Assembly: GCA_020638465.1 (NCBI GenBank)
Contig: JACKIM010000001.1
Coordinates: 1,682,501 to 1,746,500, forward strand
DNA length: 64,000 bases
Source: Geminicoccaceae bacterium
GTDB lineage: Bacteria > Pseudomonadota > Alphaproteobacteria > Geminicoccales > Geminicoccaceae
Direction of reading: 5' to 3'
Shown here: positions 9,031-18,337 of the stretch, one piece after another
How the letters are laid out: every line of letters begins with the position of its first letter
Numbering within the stretch: position 1 is the stretch's first letter
The notes under the pieces: generated by a model
Told to the model about the DNA's origin: nothing
Databases searched by the model: none
The model's input: only the letters and a program-made list of their open reading frames with translations
Program-made: the position numbers and the translations under genes

Positions 9031-10162
9031 CGCCAATCTCCTCGTCGGTCAGGTAACAGGCGGGATCCTCGGCGAACGCATCTCCGAACACGCGAAGAGC
9101 GCGAACGCGGGTATTGCCGTTGCAGATCGCGAACTGTCGGCAACGTCCGCAGCGACCGGTGATCTCGCGCGGATGCTTTTTCAACCCGGCCATGACCGGA
9201 TCAGAGGTATCCTGCCAAATCTTTGAAAACGGCCGGTCGCGGACATTGCCAAGATTGTGGTGCCACCAGAAGGTGTCGGGATGCACGTGGCCGAGATTGT
9301 CGATGTTGGCAACGTTGCGGCCCGAAGCGTTTCCGCCCCAGGCTTCGAGTTTTGCGCGGATGTGATCTGCCCGGTCGGGAAAATGGCGCTGGACCCATTG
9401 AAGAAAATAGACCCCGTCAGCATCATTGTTGCCGGTGACATATTCAACCCGGTCACCCGCCGAGATCCGCGCCCATGCCCGTTTGAACAGAAGATCCATT
9501 GCCGCGCGCGTGGTGCGATGGACCGCATCATCGCCGCGATGACGGTTGCCGCGGCCGGAATAGACCAGATGGCTCAGATAGAACTTGTCGATGCCCTCGG
9601 CGTCCATCAGATCGAGCATGTCGGGCAGGCTCACGACGTTGCGCTCGGTGATGGTAAACCGCATGCCGACCTTGATCCCGCGCGCCATCAGGTGGTGCAT
9701 TCCGGCGATGGACTTGTCGAAGCAGCCTTGCTGCCGGCGGAAGGCGTCGTGCACCGCACCGATGCCATCGAGGCTCACACCGACATAGTCATAGCCGATT
9801 GCAGCGATCTGATCGGCAGTCGCCGCATCGATGAGCGCTCCGTTGGAGGAGAGGCCGACATAAAAGCCCATGGCCTTTGCTCGCGCGCTGATCTTGAAGA
9901 TGTCCGGGCGCAGGAGCGGCTCACCGCCCGAGAGGATCAGGACGGGCACCCGGAAGGCTCTGAGATCGTCCATAACCGCGAAGATTTCGTCGGTTGAGAG
10001 CTCGCCCTTGAAATCGACATCGGCCGAGAGCGAGTAGCAATGAATGCAGTTGAGATTGCAGCGGCGGATCAGGTTCCAGATCACGACTGGTCCCGGTGGC
10101 TCACGCCGCCGGACGGGGGTCGGGGTGATGAGTTCCTGCATGTATTGGCCGAGCCGGAACAT
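9008..10162 (-). CDS. nirJ: NirJ, radical SAM heme d1 biosynthesis protein
   Basis: A 384-aa radical S-adenosylmethionine enzyme that removes propionate side chains from didecarboxysiroheme during heme d1 synthesis. The canonical cluster motif is in NLIRRCNLNCIHCYS (CxxxCxxC, about residues 35-42), followed by a TIM-barrel region with LILSGGEPLLR. A SPASM-like C-terminus holds several cysteines (GRCGRCRQFAICNGN and EDPACYL) for an extra FeS cluster. ATG 10162 follows GGGAAGG. It lies between nirH and nirN, its usual position. Confidence 0.95.
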   Translation of the reverse strand: MFRLGQYMQELITPTPVRRREPPGPVVIWNLIRRCNLNCIHCYSLSADVDFKGELSTDEIFAVMDDLRAFRVPVLILSGGEPLLRPDIFKISARAKAMGFYVGLSSNGALIDAATADQIAAIGYDYVGVSLDGIGAVHDAFRRQQGCFDKSIAGMHHLMARGIKVGMRFTITERNVVSLPDMLDLMDAEGIDKFYLSHLVYSGRGNRHRGDDAVHRTTRAAMDLLFKRAWARISAGDRVEYVTGNNDADGVYFLQWVQRHFPDRADHIRAKLEAWGGNASGRNVANIDNLGHVHPDTFWWHHNLGNVRDRPFSKIWQDTSDPVMAGLKKHPREITGRCGRCRQFAICNGNTRVRALRVFGDAFAEDPACYLTDEEIGDVAHVAA

Positions 10163-10182
10163 GGAGTGCCTTCCCGTAGGTT

Positions 10183-10728
10183 TCAGGTGGTGGGCCGGCG
10201 GGATGCCGGTCTGCTAGCATCCGGATCGGATGGGCTCGACCGGGGATCGCGTCCGCTCAGGCGAAGCCCGGTCTTTTTGAGAATTCTGCGACTGAAGAGG
10301 ACGTCATGAGCGTACGCAAACGGCCCGAGAACATCGGCGATCCGGGCAACGCCGCGAGCGACTTCGTCTTTGGTCCGCCCATGTACCATGGCGAACAGGT
10401 TGAAGCGCCAGCGGCCCTCGATCCGCGGCCGGCGATAACAATGGCTGACACAGTCGAGAGCGCCGATCTTGGGGCCAAGGTCGCCGATCCGCTCATCATC
10501 GACGTCCCAGACGCTCATGCCGTTGGCGCTGTAGCCGAGCTTGTAGTGATTGGGCACAGCGCCGATGCGGCGGATGACGCCGCGTTCCTGCATCGCCTGC
10601 AAGCGTGCCATGACCTCTTCGATCGTCAATTCGAGCCGCAGGGCGATGGCGTGATAGGGCTGCGGGGTCAAAGGCAGTCCGCACTGGGTCGCCTCGATGA
10701 TAGCGCGATCGGTCGAATCGATGCTCAT
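10183..10728 (-). CDS. nirH: NirH, siroheme decarboxylase subunit
   Basis: A 181-aa Lrp/AsnC-like protein of the siroheme decarboxylase family; NirDLGH together convert siroheme to 12,18-didecarboxysiroheme. It has an N-terminal winged-helix-like region (EEVMARLQAMQERGVIRRIG) and the NirL/NirH signature FNLFAMVHG with CVSHCYRRPR. ATG 10728 overlaps the nirG stop as ATGA. The final 25 residues or so are rich in Arg, Ser and Pro (SGRDPRSSPSDPDASRPASR) and look like an unstructured tail absent from its paralogues here. Confidence 0.93.
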   Translation of the reverse strand: MSIDSTDRAIIEATQCGLPLTPQPYHAIALRLELTIEEVMARLQAMQERGVIRRIGAVPNHYKLGYSANGMSVWDVDDERIGDLGPKIGALDCVSHCYRRPRIEGRWRFNLFAMVHGRTKDEVARGVARIADVLGPFAYAHDVLFSRRILKKTGLRLSGRDPRSSPSDPDASRPASRRPTT

Positions 10729-11171
10729 GCGACGAGCCGCAATTCGAGGAAATATTCATCGAGCTTGGGCAGATCGAGCACTTGCAAGCCTGTATCCGCC
10801 TCGATTGCTTCGATCGTCTGCGGTATCTGTTCGGGCGTTTCGGTCGCGAGCACAAACCACATGTTGAGCTCATGGTCGCGCTCGTAATTGTGGGCGACCT
10901 CATCCCGTGCATTGACGAGCTCGGTCACCTCGTCGAAGCGTTCACAGGGCACGCTCATGGCACAAAGCGTGAACGCGCCGCCCAGAGCCTTGGCGTCGTA
11001 CATGGGTCCGAAGCGGCTGAGGACGCCGCTGGCGCGCAAGGCGGCGATCCGGCGGATCAGATTGGCTTCGGCCATTCCAAATTCCGCGGCGACCTCCAGG
11101 AACGGTGATTCGACAAGCGGAAAACCGCCCTGCAGGCGATTGATGATGCAGCGGTCCGTTTCATCCATCAT
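10725..11171 (-). CDS. nirG: NirG, siroheme decarboxylase subunit
   Basis: A 148-aa siroheme decarboxylase paralogue. It resembles NirD in its C-terminal half, with the signature VAHNYERDHELNMWFVLAT and a helix-turn-helix-like N-terminus (MAEANLIRRIAALRASGVLS). ATG 11171 overlaps the nirL stop as ATGA; a second ATG follows at 11168. Its place third in nirD-L-G-H matches the classical order. Assignment as G rather than D rests on gene order. Confidence 0.92.
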   Translation of the reverse strand: MMDETDRCIINRLQGGFPLVESPFLEVAAEFGMAEANLIRRIAALRASGVLSRFGPMYDAKALGGAFTLCAMSVPCERFDEVTELVNARDEVAHNYERDHELNMWFVLATETPEQIPQTIEAIEADTGLQVLDLPKLDEYFLELRLVA

Positions 11172-11638
11172 GCAAACCTCGCACCCTGCTGTTTGAATCG
11201 CTTCTTGGAAAAGAGCACGGCACGCGGCAGATTTTCGAGACCAGCGGCCAGGGTGGCCGTCTCGATCTGTCGTTCGACCTCGTTTCGGTCGGTTCCGTGA
11301 ATCATGGCAAAGAGATTGTAGGGCCAGATGGGCAATCGCCGAGGTCGCCGGTAACACAGGGTTACAAACGGCAGGGTACTGAGCTGTTCGCCAGCGGTTC
11401 GGGCTTGGGCGTCCGGCACGTCCCAGACGGTCATCGCATTGGCGCGATAGCCGAATTCGTGATGGCGCAGAACGAGGCCCATACGCTTGATGATGCCGCG
11501 GCCCTGCATCGCTTCCAGCCGTGCGATGACCTCGGCCGCACTCAGGCCGAGCGGTTCTCCAATGGCAGCAAAGGGTTCCGCAACCAGCGGCAGGCCGTCC
11601 TGCATGGCGGCGAGAATGCGACGGTCGATCAGTTCCAT
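11168..11638 (-). CDS. nirL: NirL, siroheme decarboxylase subunit
   Basis: A 156-aa siroheme decarboxylase paralogue of the NirL/NirH subtype. It shows AEVIARLEAMQGRGIIKRMG, FVTLCYRRPRRLPIWPYN and the shared YNLFAMIHG block. It probably pairs with the NirD/NirG type subunits in the cytoplasm. ATG 11638 lies ten bases inside nirD, so the two genes overlap and are likely translationally coupled. The longer frame to 11773 lacks family similarity upstream of MELIDRR. Confidence 0.92.
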   Translation of the reverse strand: MELIDRRILAAMQDGLPLVAEPFAAIGEPLGLSAAEVIARLEAMQGRGIIKRMGLVLRHHEFGYRANAMTVWDVPDAQARTAGEQLSTLPFVTLCYRRPRRLPIWPYNLFAMIHGTDRNEVERQIETATLAAGLENLPRAVLFSKKRFKQQGARFA

Positions 11639-12081
11639 CGGATCGCGAAACCCGTATCGAGATGATAGGCTTCCTCCAGCGGCAGACGGATGACGGTTCG
11701 CCCGGTAGCGGTCTTGATGCGTTCGATCGCTGCATCGAGCTGTGTCGCATCGGCGGCGGTCACGACGAACCACAGGTTCAATTCATGCTCGCGTTCGTAA
11801 TTGTGGTTGACCTCGGGCACCGCACTAATGCGCGCGGCGACATCCTCCAGCTCGTCCTCGTCCACGGCCATCGCCGCAAGCGTGCTCGCACCTGCGGTAT
11901 GCGGTTCGACGATGGCACCGACGCGGCTGAGCTTGCCCGCATGCCGGAGATCATCCAGCGCGGCGATGATTTGCTCCTCCTCGACGTCGAGCACTTCGGC
12001 CATGGCCGCGAATGGCCGGGGTACAAGCGGCAGTCCGCGCTGGTAGCGGTCGATCAGCCGGCGCTGGAGTTCGGTGATCAA
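11629..12081 (-). CDS. nirD: NirD, siroheme decarboxylase subunit
   Basis: A 150-aa siroheme decarboxylase subunit with the block VNHNYEREHELNLWFVVTA and an N-terminal winged-helix-like region (EEQIIAALDDLRHAGKLSRVG). The start is a TTG at 12081 that overlaps the nirF TGA (TTGA), with GGGAGG eight bases upstream. This is the second TTGA junction in the operon. It is the first of the four decarboxylase genes. Confidence 0.92.
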   Translation of the reverse strand: MITELQRRLIDRYQRGLPLVPRPFAAMAEVLDVEEEQIIAALDDLRHAGKLSRVGAIVEPHTAGASTLAAMAVDEDELEDVAARISAVPEVNHNYEREHELNLWFVVTAADATQLDAAIERIKTATGRTVIRLPLEEAYHLDTGFAIRWN

Positions 12082-13223
12082 AGCCCGATCCTCCCGGCGC
12101 GTGCGGCAAGGAAGATGCCGGAGGGTTTGTCCACGTTGAGTTCGCCGAGCGGCTGGAGCGTGGCGGTATTGTAGACGACGACCTTGTCGTCATCGCGTAC
12201 CGATAGCCACAATTGCTCGCCGCGCGGGGTGAATTCCATGTGCAGCGCCGCCTTTCCGGGCTCCAGTGTTTCGATGATCGTGAGGCTCGGCACGTCGATG
12301 ATCTGGATGCGGTCATTGTCGGGCGTGGCGAAATTCACCCAGACCTGACGTCCATCAGGGCGGGCCACAGCGAAGACCGGTTGTCCCGCCACCTCGATCC
12401 GTCCGACTTCCGCGAACGAGCGGCGATCGACGACGAGGACCTCATGACGGCCGACGGCGGGCAGGAAAAACAGATCGCCCGCCGCGGCCCAGCCTTCAAG
12501 ATGCGGCATCTTGTAGACCGGAAGCGGTTCCTCACCACGGCCATAGCCCTCGAGAATACGGGTCACACCTTTTTCAGGATACCACAGATCGAGCATGGAA
12601 AGACCGTCCTCGCCGAAAAGTCCGGCGATGTAGTAGCGGCCGTCGGGGGTGATGAGTGCATCGTAGGGCTGGTGACCAATACCCGTAAATCGCGTGATCT
12701 CGGCCGTCTCGCCGTTCATCTCCACCATCCAGATCTCGTCCTTGTCCCAGAGTGAGAAGATGAAGCGCTGTCCAGGCGCATCGACAAGGCCGACGGTCTT
12801 TGATCCGGTGGGGATGTCGGCGACCGGTTCCAGCGTGTCCGCATCGAATATTCGCACGCCACCCGGCTCGTAGTTGGAAACGGCGACAAGTCTGCCGTCC
12901 TGCGAGATTGCTCCACCAATACTGTTGCCGGCCTGCAGGACACGCTTGGCAATGTTTCCTTGAAGAAGATCGACCTTGGTCAATCCACCGTCGCGACCGA
13001 ACACATAGGCAAAGCGTTCGTCGCGGCTGTAGACCGCCGATGCGTGGCTCAGATCGCCAAGGCCGTCAATGCGGGCGAGGGCACTCATGCCCGTGGTTTC
13101 GATGACCTGCACCGCACCCTGCGCCCGTTCAACCACGATGCCGAGATCGCCGGTGCCACGCAACTCGCCGGCTGCTGCCGGGGTGGCAAGCGCGATCAGG
13201 AGGGCCAGTGCCAAATGTCTCAA
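12078..13223 (-). CDS. nirF: NirF, heme d1 biosynthesis propeller protein
   Basis: A 381-aa exported propeller protein related to the d1 domain of NirS and needed for heme d1 synthesis. The predicted signal peptide (LRHLALALLIALATPAAAG) fixes the start at a TTG at 13223, which overlaps the nirC TGA as TTGA and follows GGAGGG by six bases. Propeller blades include GGAISQDGRLVAVSNYEPGG and YDALITPDGRYYIAGLFGED. The open frame continues upstream only as an overlap with nirC. Confidence 0.93.
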   Translation of the reverse strand: MRHLALALLIALATPAAAGELRGTGDLGIVVERAQGAVQVIETTGMSALARIDGLGDLSHASAVYSRDERFAYVFGRDGGLTKVDLLQGNIAKRVLQAGNSIGGAISQDGRLVAVSNYEPGGVRIFDADTLEPVADIPTGSKTVGLVDAPGQRFIFSLWDKDEIWMVEMNGETAEITRFTGIGHQPYDALITPDGRYYIAGLFGEDGLSMLDLWYPEKGVTRILEGYGRGEEPLPVYKMPHLEGWAAAGDLFFLPAVGRHEVLVVDRRSFAEVGRIEVAGQPVFAVARPDGRQVWVNFATPDNDRIQIIDVPSLTIIETLEPGKAALHMEFTPRGEQLWLSVRDDDKVVVYNTATLQPLGELNVDKPSGIFLAARAGRIGL

Positions 13224-13517
13224 AATCCGCCCTCCTGCAGGGTCTTCACGATCCAGGTTGCTTCGGCTTTGTTGAGCCACGGACGCCAGGGCGGCATGGG
13301 TGTGCTTGTGATGCCGTCGAGGACGATGTCGACAAGGGTACTGCGATCCTTGCCGGCAAGCGCTTCCGGGCGAAGAGGCGGGCCGAGGCCGCCCTTGAGA
13401 GTCATGCCGTGGCAGGCGCCGCAATCATGCAGGACGAGATGACGAAGCTCGGCTTCGCGCACCGGACCGGCCAAGGCCGGGACAGCCATGAGGAGCACGG
13501 CTGTCATGGCTGCAAAG

Positions 13518-13525
<8 letters not shown>
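13220..13525 (-). CDS. nirC: NirC, small periplasmic cytochrome c
   Basis: A 101-aa monoheme cytochrome c55x-type protein with a signal peptide (FAAMTAVLLMAVPALAG) and the heme motif CGACH. The methionine in TSTPMPPWRPWL is the probable distal ligand. NirC proteins are proposed to feed electrons to NirS or to take part in maturation. ATG 13525 overlaps the nirE stop by 8 bases; an in-frame TTG at 13534 is the alternative. Confidence 0.92.
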
Positions 13526-14306
<781 letters not shown>

Positions 14307-14369
14307 GTCCGCTCCCCCGCAAAGTGGCGGCCCGGATGCTGTTCGGGCAGGTCCAGGCCGCACGGGCGA

Positions 14370-16124
14370 TCAGTAGACGTCGTTTCGGGTGTTGAAGACG
14401 TTGAACTTGCCGGTGGGGGTGATCAGGCGGGGGTCCTTGATGACATGCTTGAGCTGGCGGGTCTTGTCGTCGACGATGACGATCGCACTGGGCTGATCCT
14501 GTGCGTTCCAGACCGAAAACCAGACTTCCGTTCCCTGCTTGTTGAACTCGCCTTGAACAACGCGTCGCTGGCCTTCATCGATCCCGGACCATTCGCCGAT
14601 CGGCAGAACCTCGTAAGGCGCATCGAGATTGTCGAGATCGAAGACCGCCACCGAGGCCGCAAGCTCGGGCTCGGGGTTGAGCGTGGTGTCGACATAGAGG
14701 TTGCGGCTCTCGGGATGGGTCTTGATGAACAGGGAACCACCCCCCTGGCCCTCAAGAGTCTTCACGACCTTCCAGGCCTGATCGGGGTGGCCATCCGGGT
14801 CGGTGCCGACAAGCGAGATGATCTCGTCACCCAGATGCGAGGTCGCCCAGACGGGGCCGTATTCCGGATGCACGAAATTGGCGCCTCGTCCGGGGTGAGG
14901 CTTGATGCCCTCGGTATCGAACACGCCGACGAGCTTGTCCTCTTTCGTATCGACGACCGCCAGTCTGTCGCGTGCATTGGCGGCGATGAGAAAATAGCGC
15001 CCGGTGGAATCGAAGCCTCCATCGTGGAGGAAGCGCTCGGCTTCGATGTCGGTGATCTTGAGGTTCTTCAGATCGGTGTAATCGACCAGCTGGATGTGCC
15101 CGGTTTCCTTGATGTTGACAACGAATTCGGGCCGGTAGTGAGAGGCGACAATCGCAGCAACGCGCGGCTCGGGGTGATATTCCTGACTGTCATAGGTCAT
15201 GCCGCGGGTGGAGACGATCTTCAGCGGTTCGAGTGTGGCACCGTCCATGATGACATATTGCGGCGGCCAGTAGGAACCGGCGATGGCGTATTTGTCCTCC
15301 CAGCCCTCGAACTTGGAGGTTTCCACCGAGCGTGCCTCGATGCCGATATCCAGGGTTGCGACGGTCTGCGGCGGATCCATGTAGAGATCGACGAGATTGA
15401 TGCGTGCGTCGCGGCCGATGGTGAAAAGATAGCGCCCCGAGGCCGACATGCGCGAAATGTGGACGGCGTAGCCGCTCTCCAGAATTTCCTTGATTTCGTA
15501 AGTGTTACCGTCGATCAGCGCCACTTGGCCCGAATCACGCAGCGTGACCGAGAACAGATTGTCGATGTCCCAGTCATTCATCTTTTCTTTCGGGCGATCC
15601 TCGACCGGAACGATCACCTTCCAGGTCTCGCGCATGGCCTCCATCGGAAATTCCGGCGGAGCCACCGGATCCTGCAGCACATAGCGGGTCATCAGATCGA
15701 TATCTTCGGGTGGCAGGTCGCCGGATGTGCCCCAGTTCGGCATGCCGCCGGGCGAGCCGTATTGGATGAAGGCATTGATGTAATCGTAGCCGAGCTCACG
15801 GGTGATATCCGGCGTCAGTGCCTTGCCGGTCGCACCCTTGCGCAAGGTGCCATGACAGCCGGCGCAGCGCTCGAAATAGATGGTCGAGGCGCGGTCGAAT
15901 TCCGCCTGTGTCATCGACGGAACACCCTCTTTCGAGCCAGGCATTTCAAGCGAGGTTTCGCCCATGACATCCAGTGACGGCTCGTATTGTCCGCCGGGTG
16001 AGGTATCGTGTTTCTTGAGGTCACTCTCGCTTTGAGCCAACGCGAGGGTGGGCAGGGCTGCGAGCATCAGGATCGCACTTGACGTCTTGAGCAGGTGCTG
16101 AAGTCGCGGAAGACCTTGATGCAT
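14370..16124 (-). CDS. nirS: NirS, cytochrome cd1 nitrite reductase
   Basis: A 584-aa periplasmic dissimilatory nitrite reductase producing NO. The signal peptide ends near ALAQ; the c domain holds CAGCH (FERCAGCHGTLRKG), and a d1-binding propeller of about 430 residues follows (for example LFTIGRDARINLVDLYMDPP and FVHPEYGPVWATSHLGDE). ATG 16124 follows GAGGAAC. First gene of a long minus-strand nir operon; the FNR-type palindrome at 16188 is centred 70 bp upstream with a plausible -10 near 16160. Confidence 0.98.
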   Translation of the reverse strand: MHQGLPRLQHLLKTSSAILMLAALPTLALAQSESDLKKHDTSPGGQYEPSLDVMGETSLEMPGSKEGVPSMTQAEFDRASTIYFERCAGCHGTLRKGATGKALTPDITRELGYDYINAFIQYGSPGGMPNWGTSGDLPPEDIDLMTRYVLQDPVAPPEFPMEAMRETWKVIVPVEDRPKEKMNDWDIDNLFSVTLRDSGQVALIDGNTYEIKEILESGYAVHISRMSASGRYLFTIGRDARINLVDLYMDPPQTVATLDIGIEARSVETSKFEGWEDKYAIAGSYWPPQYVIMDGATLEPLKIVSTRGMTYDSQEYHPEPRVAAIVASHYRPEFVVNIKETGHIQLVDYTDLKNLKITDIEAERFLHDGGFDSTGRYFLIAANARDRLAVVDTKEDKLVGVFDTEGIKPHPGRGANFVHPEYGPVWATSHLGDEIISLVGTDPDGHPDQAWKVVKTLEGQGGGSLFIKTHPESRNLYVDTTLNPEPELAASVAVFDLDNLDAPYEVLPIGEWSGIDEGQRRVVQGEFNKQGTEVWFSVWNAQDQPSAIVIVDDKTRQLKHVIKDPRLITPTGKFNVFNTRNDVY

Positions 16125-16187
16125 GACTGTTCCTCGGATCGTTTCATTATTCCTGCAAAATGAAAGAACCGTCTGTCCGATGGAACC

Positions 16188-16201
16188 TTGACCATGGTCA
16201 A
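16188..16201. promoter_or_regulatory. FNR/NNR-type box shared by nirS and nirI
   Basis: TTGACCATGGTCAA is a perfect 14-bp palindrome matching the FNR/NNR consensus. It is the only such box between the divergent nirS and nirI start codons, centred 70 bp from nirS and 62 bp from nirI. A -41.5 placement would give transcription starts near 16153 (leftward) and 16236 (rightward), both leaving room for the visible ribosome sites. Confidence 0.9.
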
Positions 16202-16255
16202 GGGAAGTTGGCGACAGGACCGGAAAAACTTGAGCAACCCTGATGAGGAGGGCTG

Positions 16256-18301
16256 ATGCACCGGGTAATAATCGTTCTTGCGGCTCTGGTACTCGTCTGG
16301 CCGGGGAAAGCGGTGTATGCTGGTGATCCTTGGCTTCGGGTCCTGCCCGGCGCCGACCGGCTTGCCGAACCTTCGGGCGTGCCGCCGGTGCGCGAGGCAT
16401 TCAGGGGCGATATGTCTCTGGGTTTTGTCTTCTCAAGTGCACAGGTCGCCTCCACCACCGGCTATGGTGGCAAGCCACTTGACATTCTCATCGGCATTGA
16501 CCGCGAGATGCGGATTACCGGTGTCGAGATTCTTGAAGAGAATGAGCCTATTCTCTCCACCGGCCGCACACGCGAGGATCTCGATGCGTTCGTCGGGCAA
16601 TTTGCCGGTCGTGACGTGCGTGCTGGCATCGACCTTGTCAGCGAAGATGGCGAGGCTGTGCAGCCGGGCTTGGACGCGATCAGCGGCGCAACCATCACCT
16701 CATTGATCCTTGCTGACGCCATCCTGTCGACAAGCCGCGAGGTCGCGCGCAGCGTCGGTCTCATGAGCAGTGAAGGTATTGATCTCGACAGTTTCGAGGC
16801 GCTGGGCTGGAGTGACCTTCTGGATCGGGGGCTGGTCGTCTGGCGGCAGATCGATGTGGGCGAGGTGCAAAAGGCTCTGGAGCTGGAGGGCGGGCGGCTG
16901 TTTCCACCAGCCATGGGCGAAATCGACCCGACATCGCGGCTGATCGATCTGTTTGCGGCATTGGCCACACCGGCCATGACCGGTCGTAACCTTCTCGGCA
17001 GCGAGCGTCATGACCGTTGGCGTGCCGCGCATTCGGCCGGAGCACAGGCGATATGGATCGGCGGTGCAGGGCGCTATTCCTTCAAGGGTACATCATGGCG
17101 CCGCGACGGTGTTTTCAATCGCCTGAAGATCGTTCAGGACGGCCGGATGTTCCCGCTCAACGCCTCAATGCATGAAGCACTTGCCGACACCGAGGCTCCC
17201 GACCTGCGTGAGCAGGCATTGTTTACGCTTCCGGCCAAAAGCGGCTTCCGGCCGGATCGGCCCTTTGCCGTCGAGCTTGTCGTTGCCGATATCTCAGATC
17301 CCAAGATCGAAGTGAGCTTCACCCTGCCCGTGGCCTTGCCCGAAGACTTCATTCTTGGCGAGCTAACCAGCATGCCGGTCTGGCTACGCGTCTGGTCCGA
17401 GCGCTGGCTGGATATCGCTGTCCTTGTTACGGCCCTGCTGCTGCTCACGACCATGCTGGTGTTCGAGGATGTGATCGCGCGCCGACCAGGGATCTGGCGG
17501 GGCGTGCGCGCGTGCTTTCTGATCTTCACGCTCGTCTGGCTTGGCGGTTATGCGGCTGCGCAGCTCTCGATCGTGCATGTCCTCACATTCGCCAACGCGC
17601 TGCGCGGTAATTTTTTCTGGGAACAATTCCTGATCGAACCGCTGATCTTCATTCTTTGGTCGTTCGTCGCGGTTGCCCTCGTTCTTTGGGGGCGCGGTGT
17701 CTTTTGCGGATGGCTCTGCCCTTTCGGAGCCTTGCAGGAACTGCTTTGGGCCGTGGCGCGCAAGCTCCGGTTGCCGAGTGTCACCATACCCTTTGCCATC
17801 CACGAACGCCTGCGGGCGATCAAGTTTCTCGTCTTTTTGGGATTGCTTGCAGTCTCGCTTGGTTCGATGACGCAAGCCTACGAACTCGCGGAAGTCGAGC
17901 CGTTCAAGACCGTTATCGTGCTCCGCTTCGATCACGCCACGATGTTTGTGGTCTACGCGCTTTTGATCCTGACCGTCTCGCTTTTCATCCAGCGCGTCTT
18001 CTGCCGCTATCTCTGTCCGCTTGGTGCATCGCTCGCCCTTCCTGCAAGGCTCAAGCAATTCGACTGGCTCAAACGCCGCTGGCAGTGTGGTCAGCGCTGC
18101 CATACCTGTGCCGTCACCTGTCCCGTTCAGGCGATCCAGACCTCCGGCGAGATTCACCCAGGCGAGTGCATCTACTGCCTGCGTTGCCAGATCAATTATT
18201 TCGACGACGGGGTCTGTCCTCCTCTCATCGAACGCCGCCGCCGCGCTGAAGCCCGCGAGGCCGCTGCTGACCGGGCAAGGGGGAATATCCCGGCACACTG
18301 A
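16256..18301 (+). CDS. nirI: NirI, NosR-like membrane flavo-iron-sulfur protein
   Basis: A 681-aa NosR paralogue, named NirI for its position divergent from nirS, as in Paracoccus, where it is needed for nir expression or activity. A signal peptide precedes a periplasmic FMN-binding domain with SGATIT, the site of covalent flavin attachment (about residue 142). Several membrane helices follow, with FCGWLCPFGALQELL and FCRYLCPLGASLA, and a C-terminal ferredoxin-like segment (CHTCAVTCPVQAI and ECIYCLRCQINYF). ATG 16256 follows GAGGAGGG. It converges with nosX. Confidence 0.9.
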   Translation: MHRVIIVLAALVLVWPGKAVYAGDPWLRVLPGADRLAEPSGVPPVREAFRGDMSLGFVFSSAQVASTTGYGGKPLDILIGIDREMRITGVEILEENEPILSTGRTREDLDAFVGQFAGRDVRAGIDLVSEDGEAVQPGLDAISGATITSLILADAILSTSREVARSVGLMSSEGIDLDSFEALGWSDLLDRGLVVWRQIDVGEVQKALELEGGRLFPPAMGEIDPTSRLIDLFAALATPAMTGRNLLGSERHDRWRAAHSAGAQAIWIGGAGRYSFKGTSWRRDGVFNRLKIVQDGRMFPLNASMHEALADTEAPDLREQALFTLPAKSGFRPDRPFAVELVVADISDPKIEVSFTLPVALPEDFILGELTSMPVWLRVWSERWLDIAVLVTALLLLTTMLVFEDVIARRPGIWRGVRACFLIFTLVWLGGYAAAQLSIVHVLTFANALRGNFFWEQFLIEPLIFILWSFVAVALVLWGRGVFCGWLCPFGALQELLWAVARKLRLPSVTIPFAIHERLRAIKFLVFLGLLAVSLGSMTQAYELAEVEPFKTVIVLRFDHATMFVVYALLILTVSLFIQRVFCRYLCPLGASLALPARLKQFDWLKRRWQCGQRCHTCAVTCPVQAIQTSGEIHPGECIYCLRCQINYFDDGVCPPLIERRRRAEAREAAADRARGNIPAH

Positions 18302-18337
18302 GGTTCAGCGGTGGGTTCTTCCTTCCAGGCCGGTGAT

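Noticed and set aside
13223..13424. N-terminal extension of nirF
   Set aside because: It overlaps nirC in another frame; the signal peptide and ribosome site point to the TTG at 13223.
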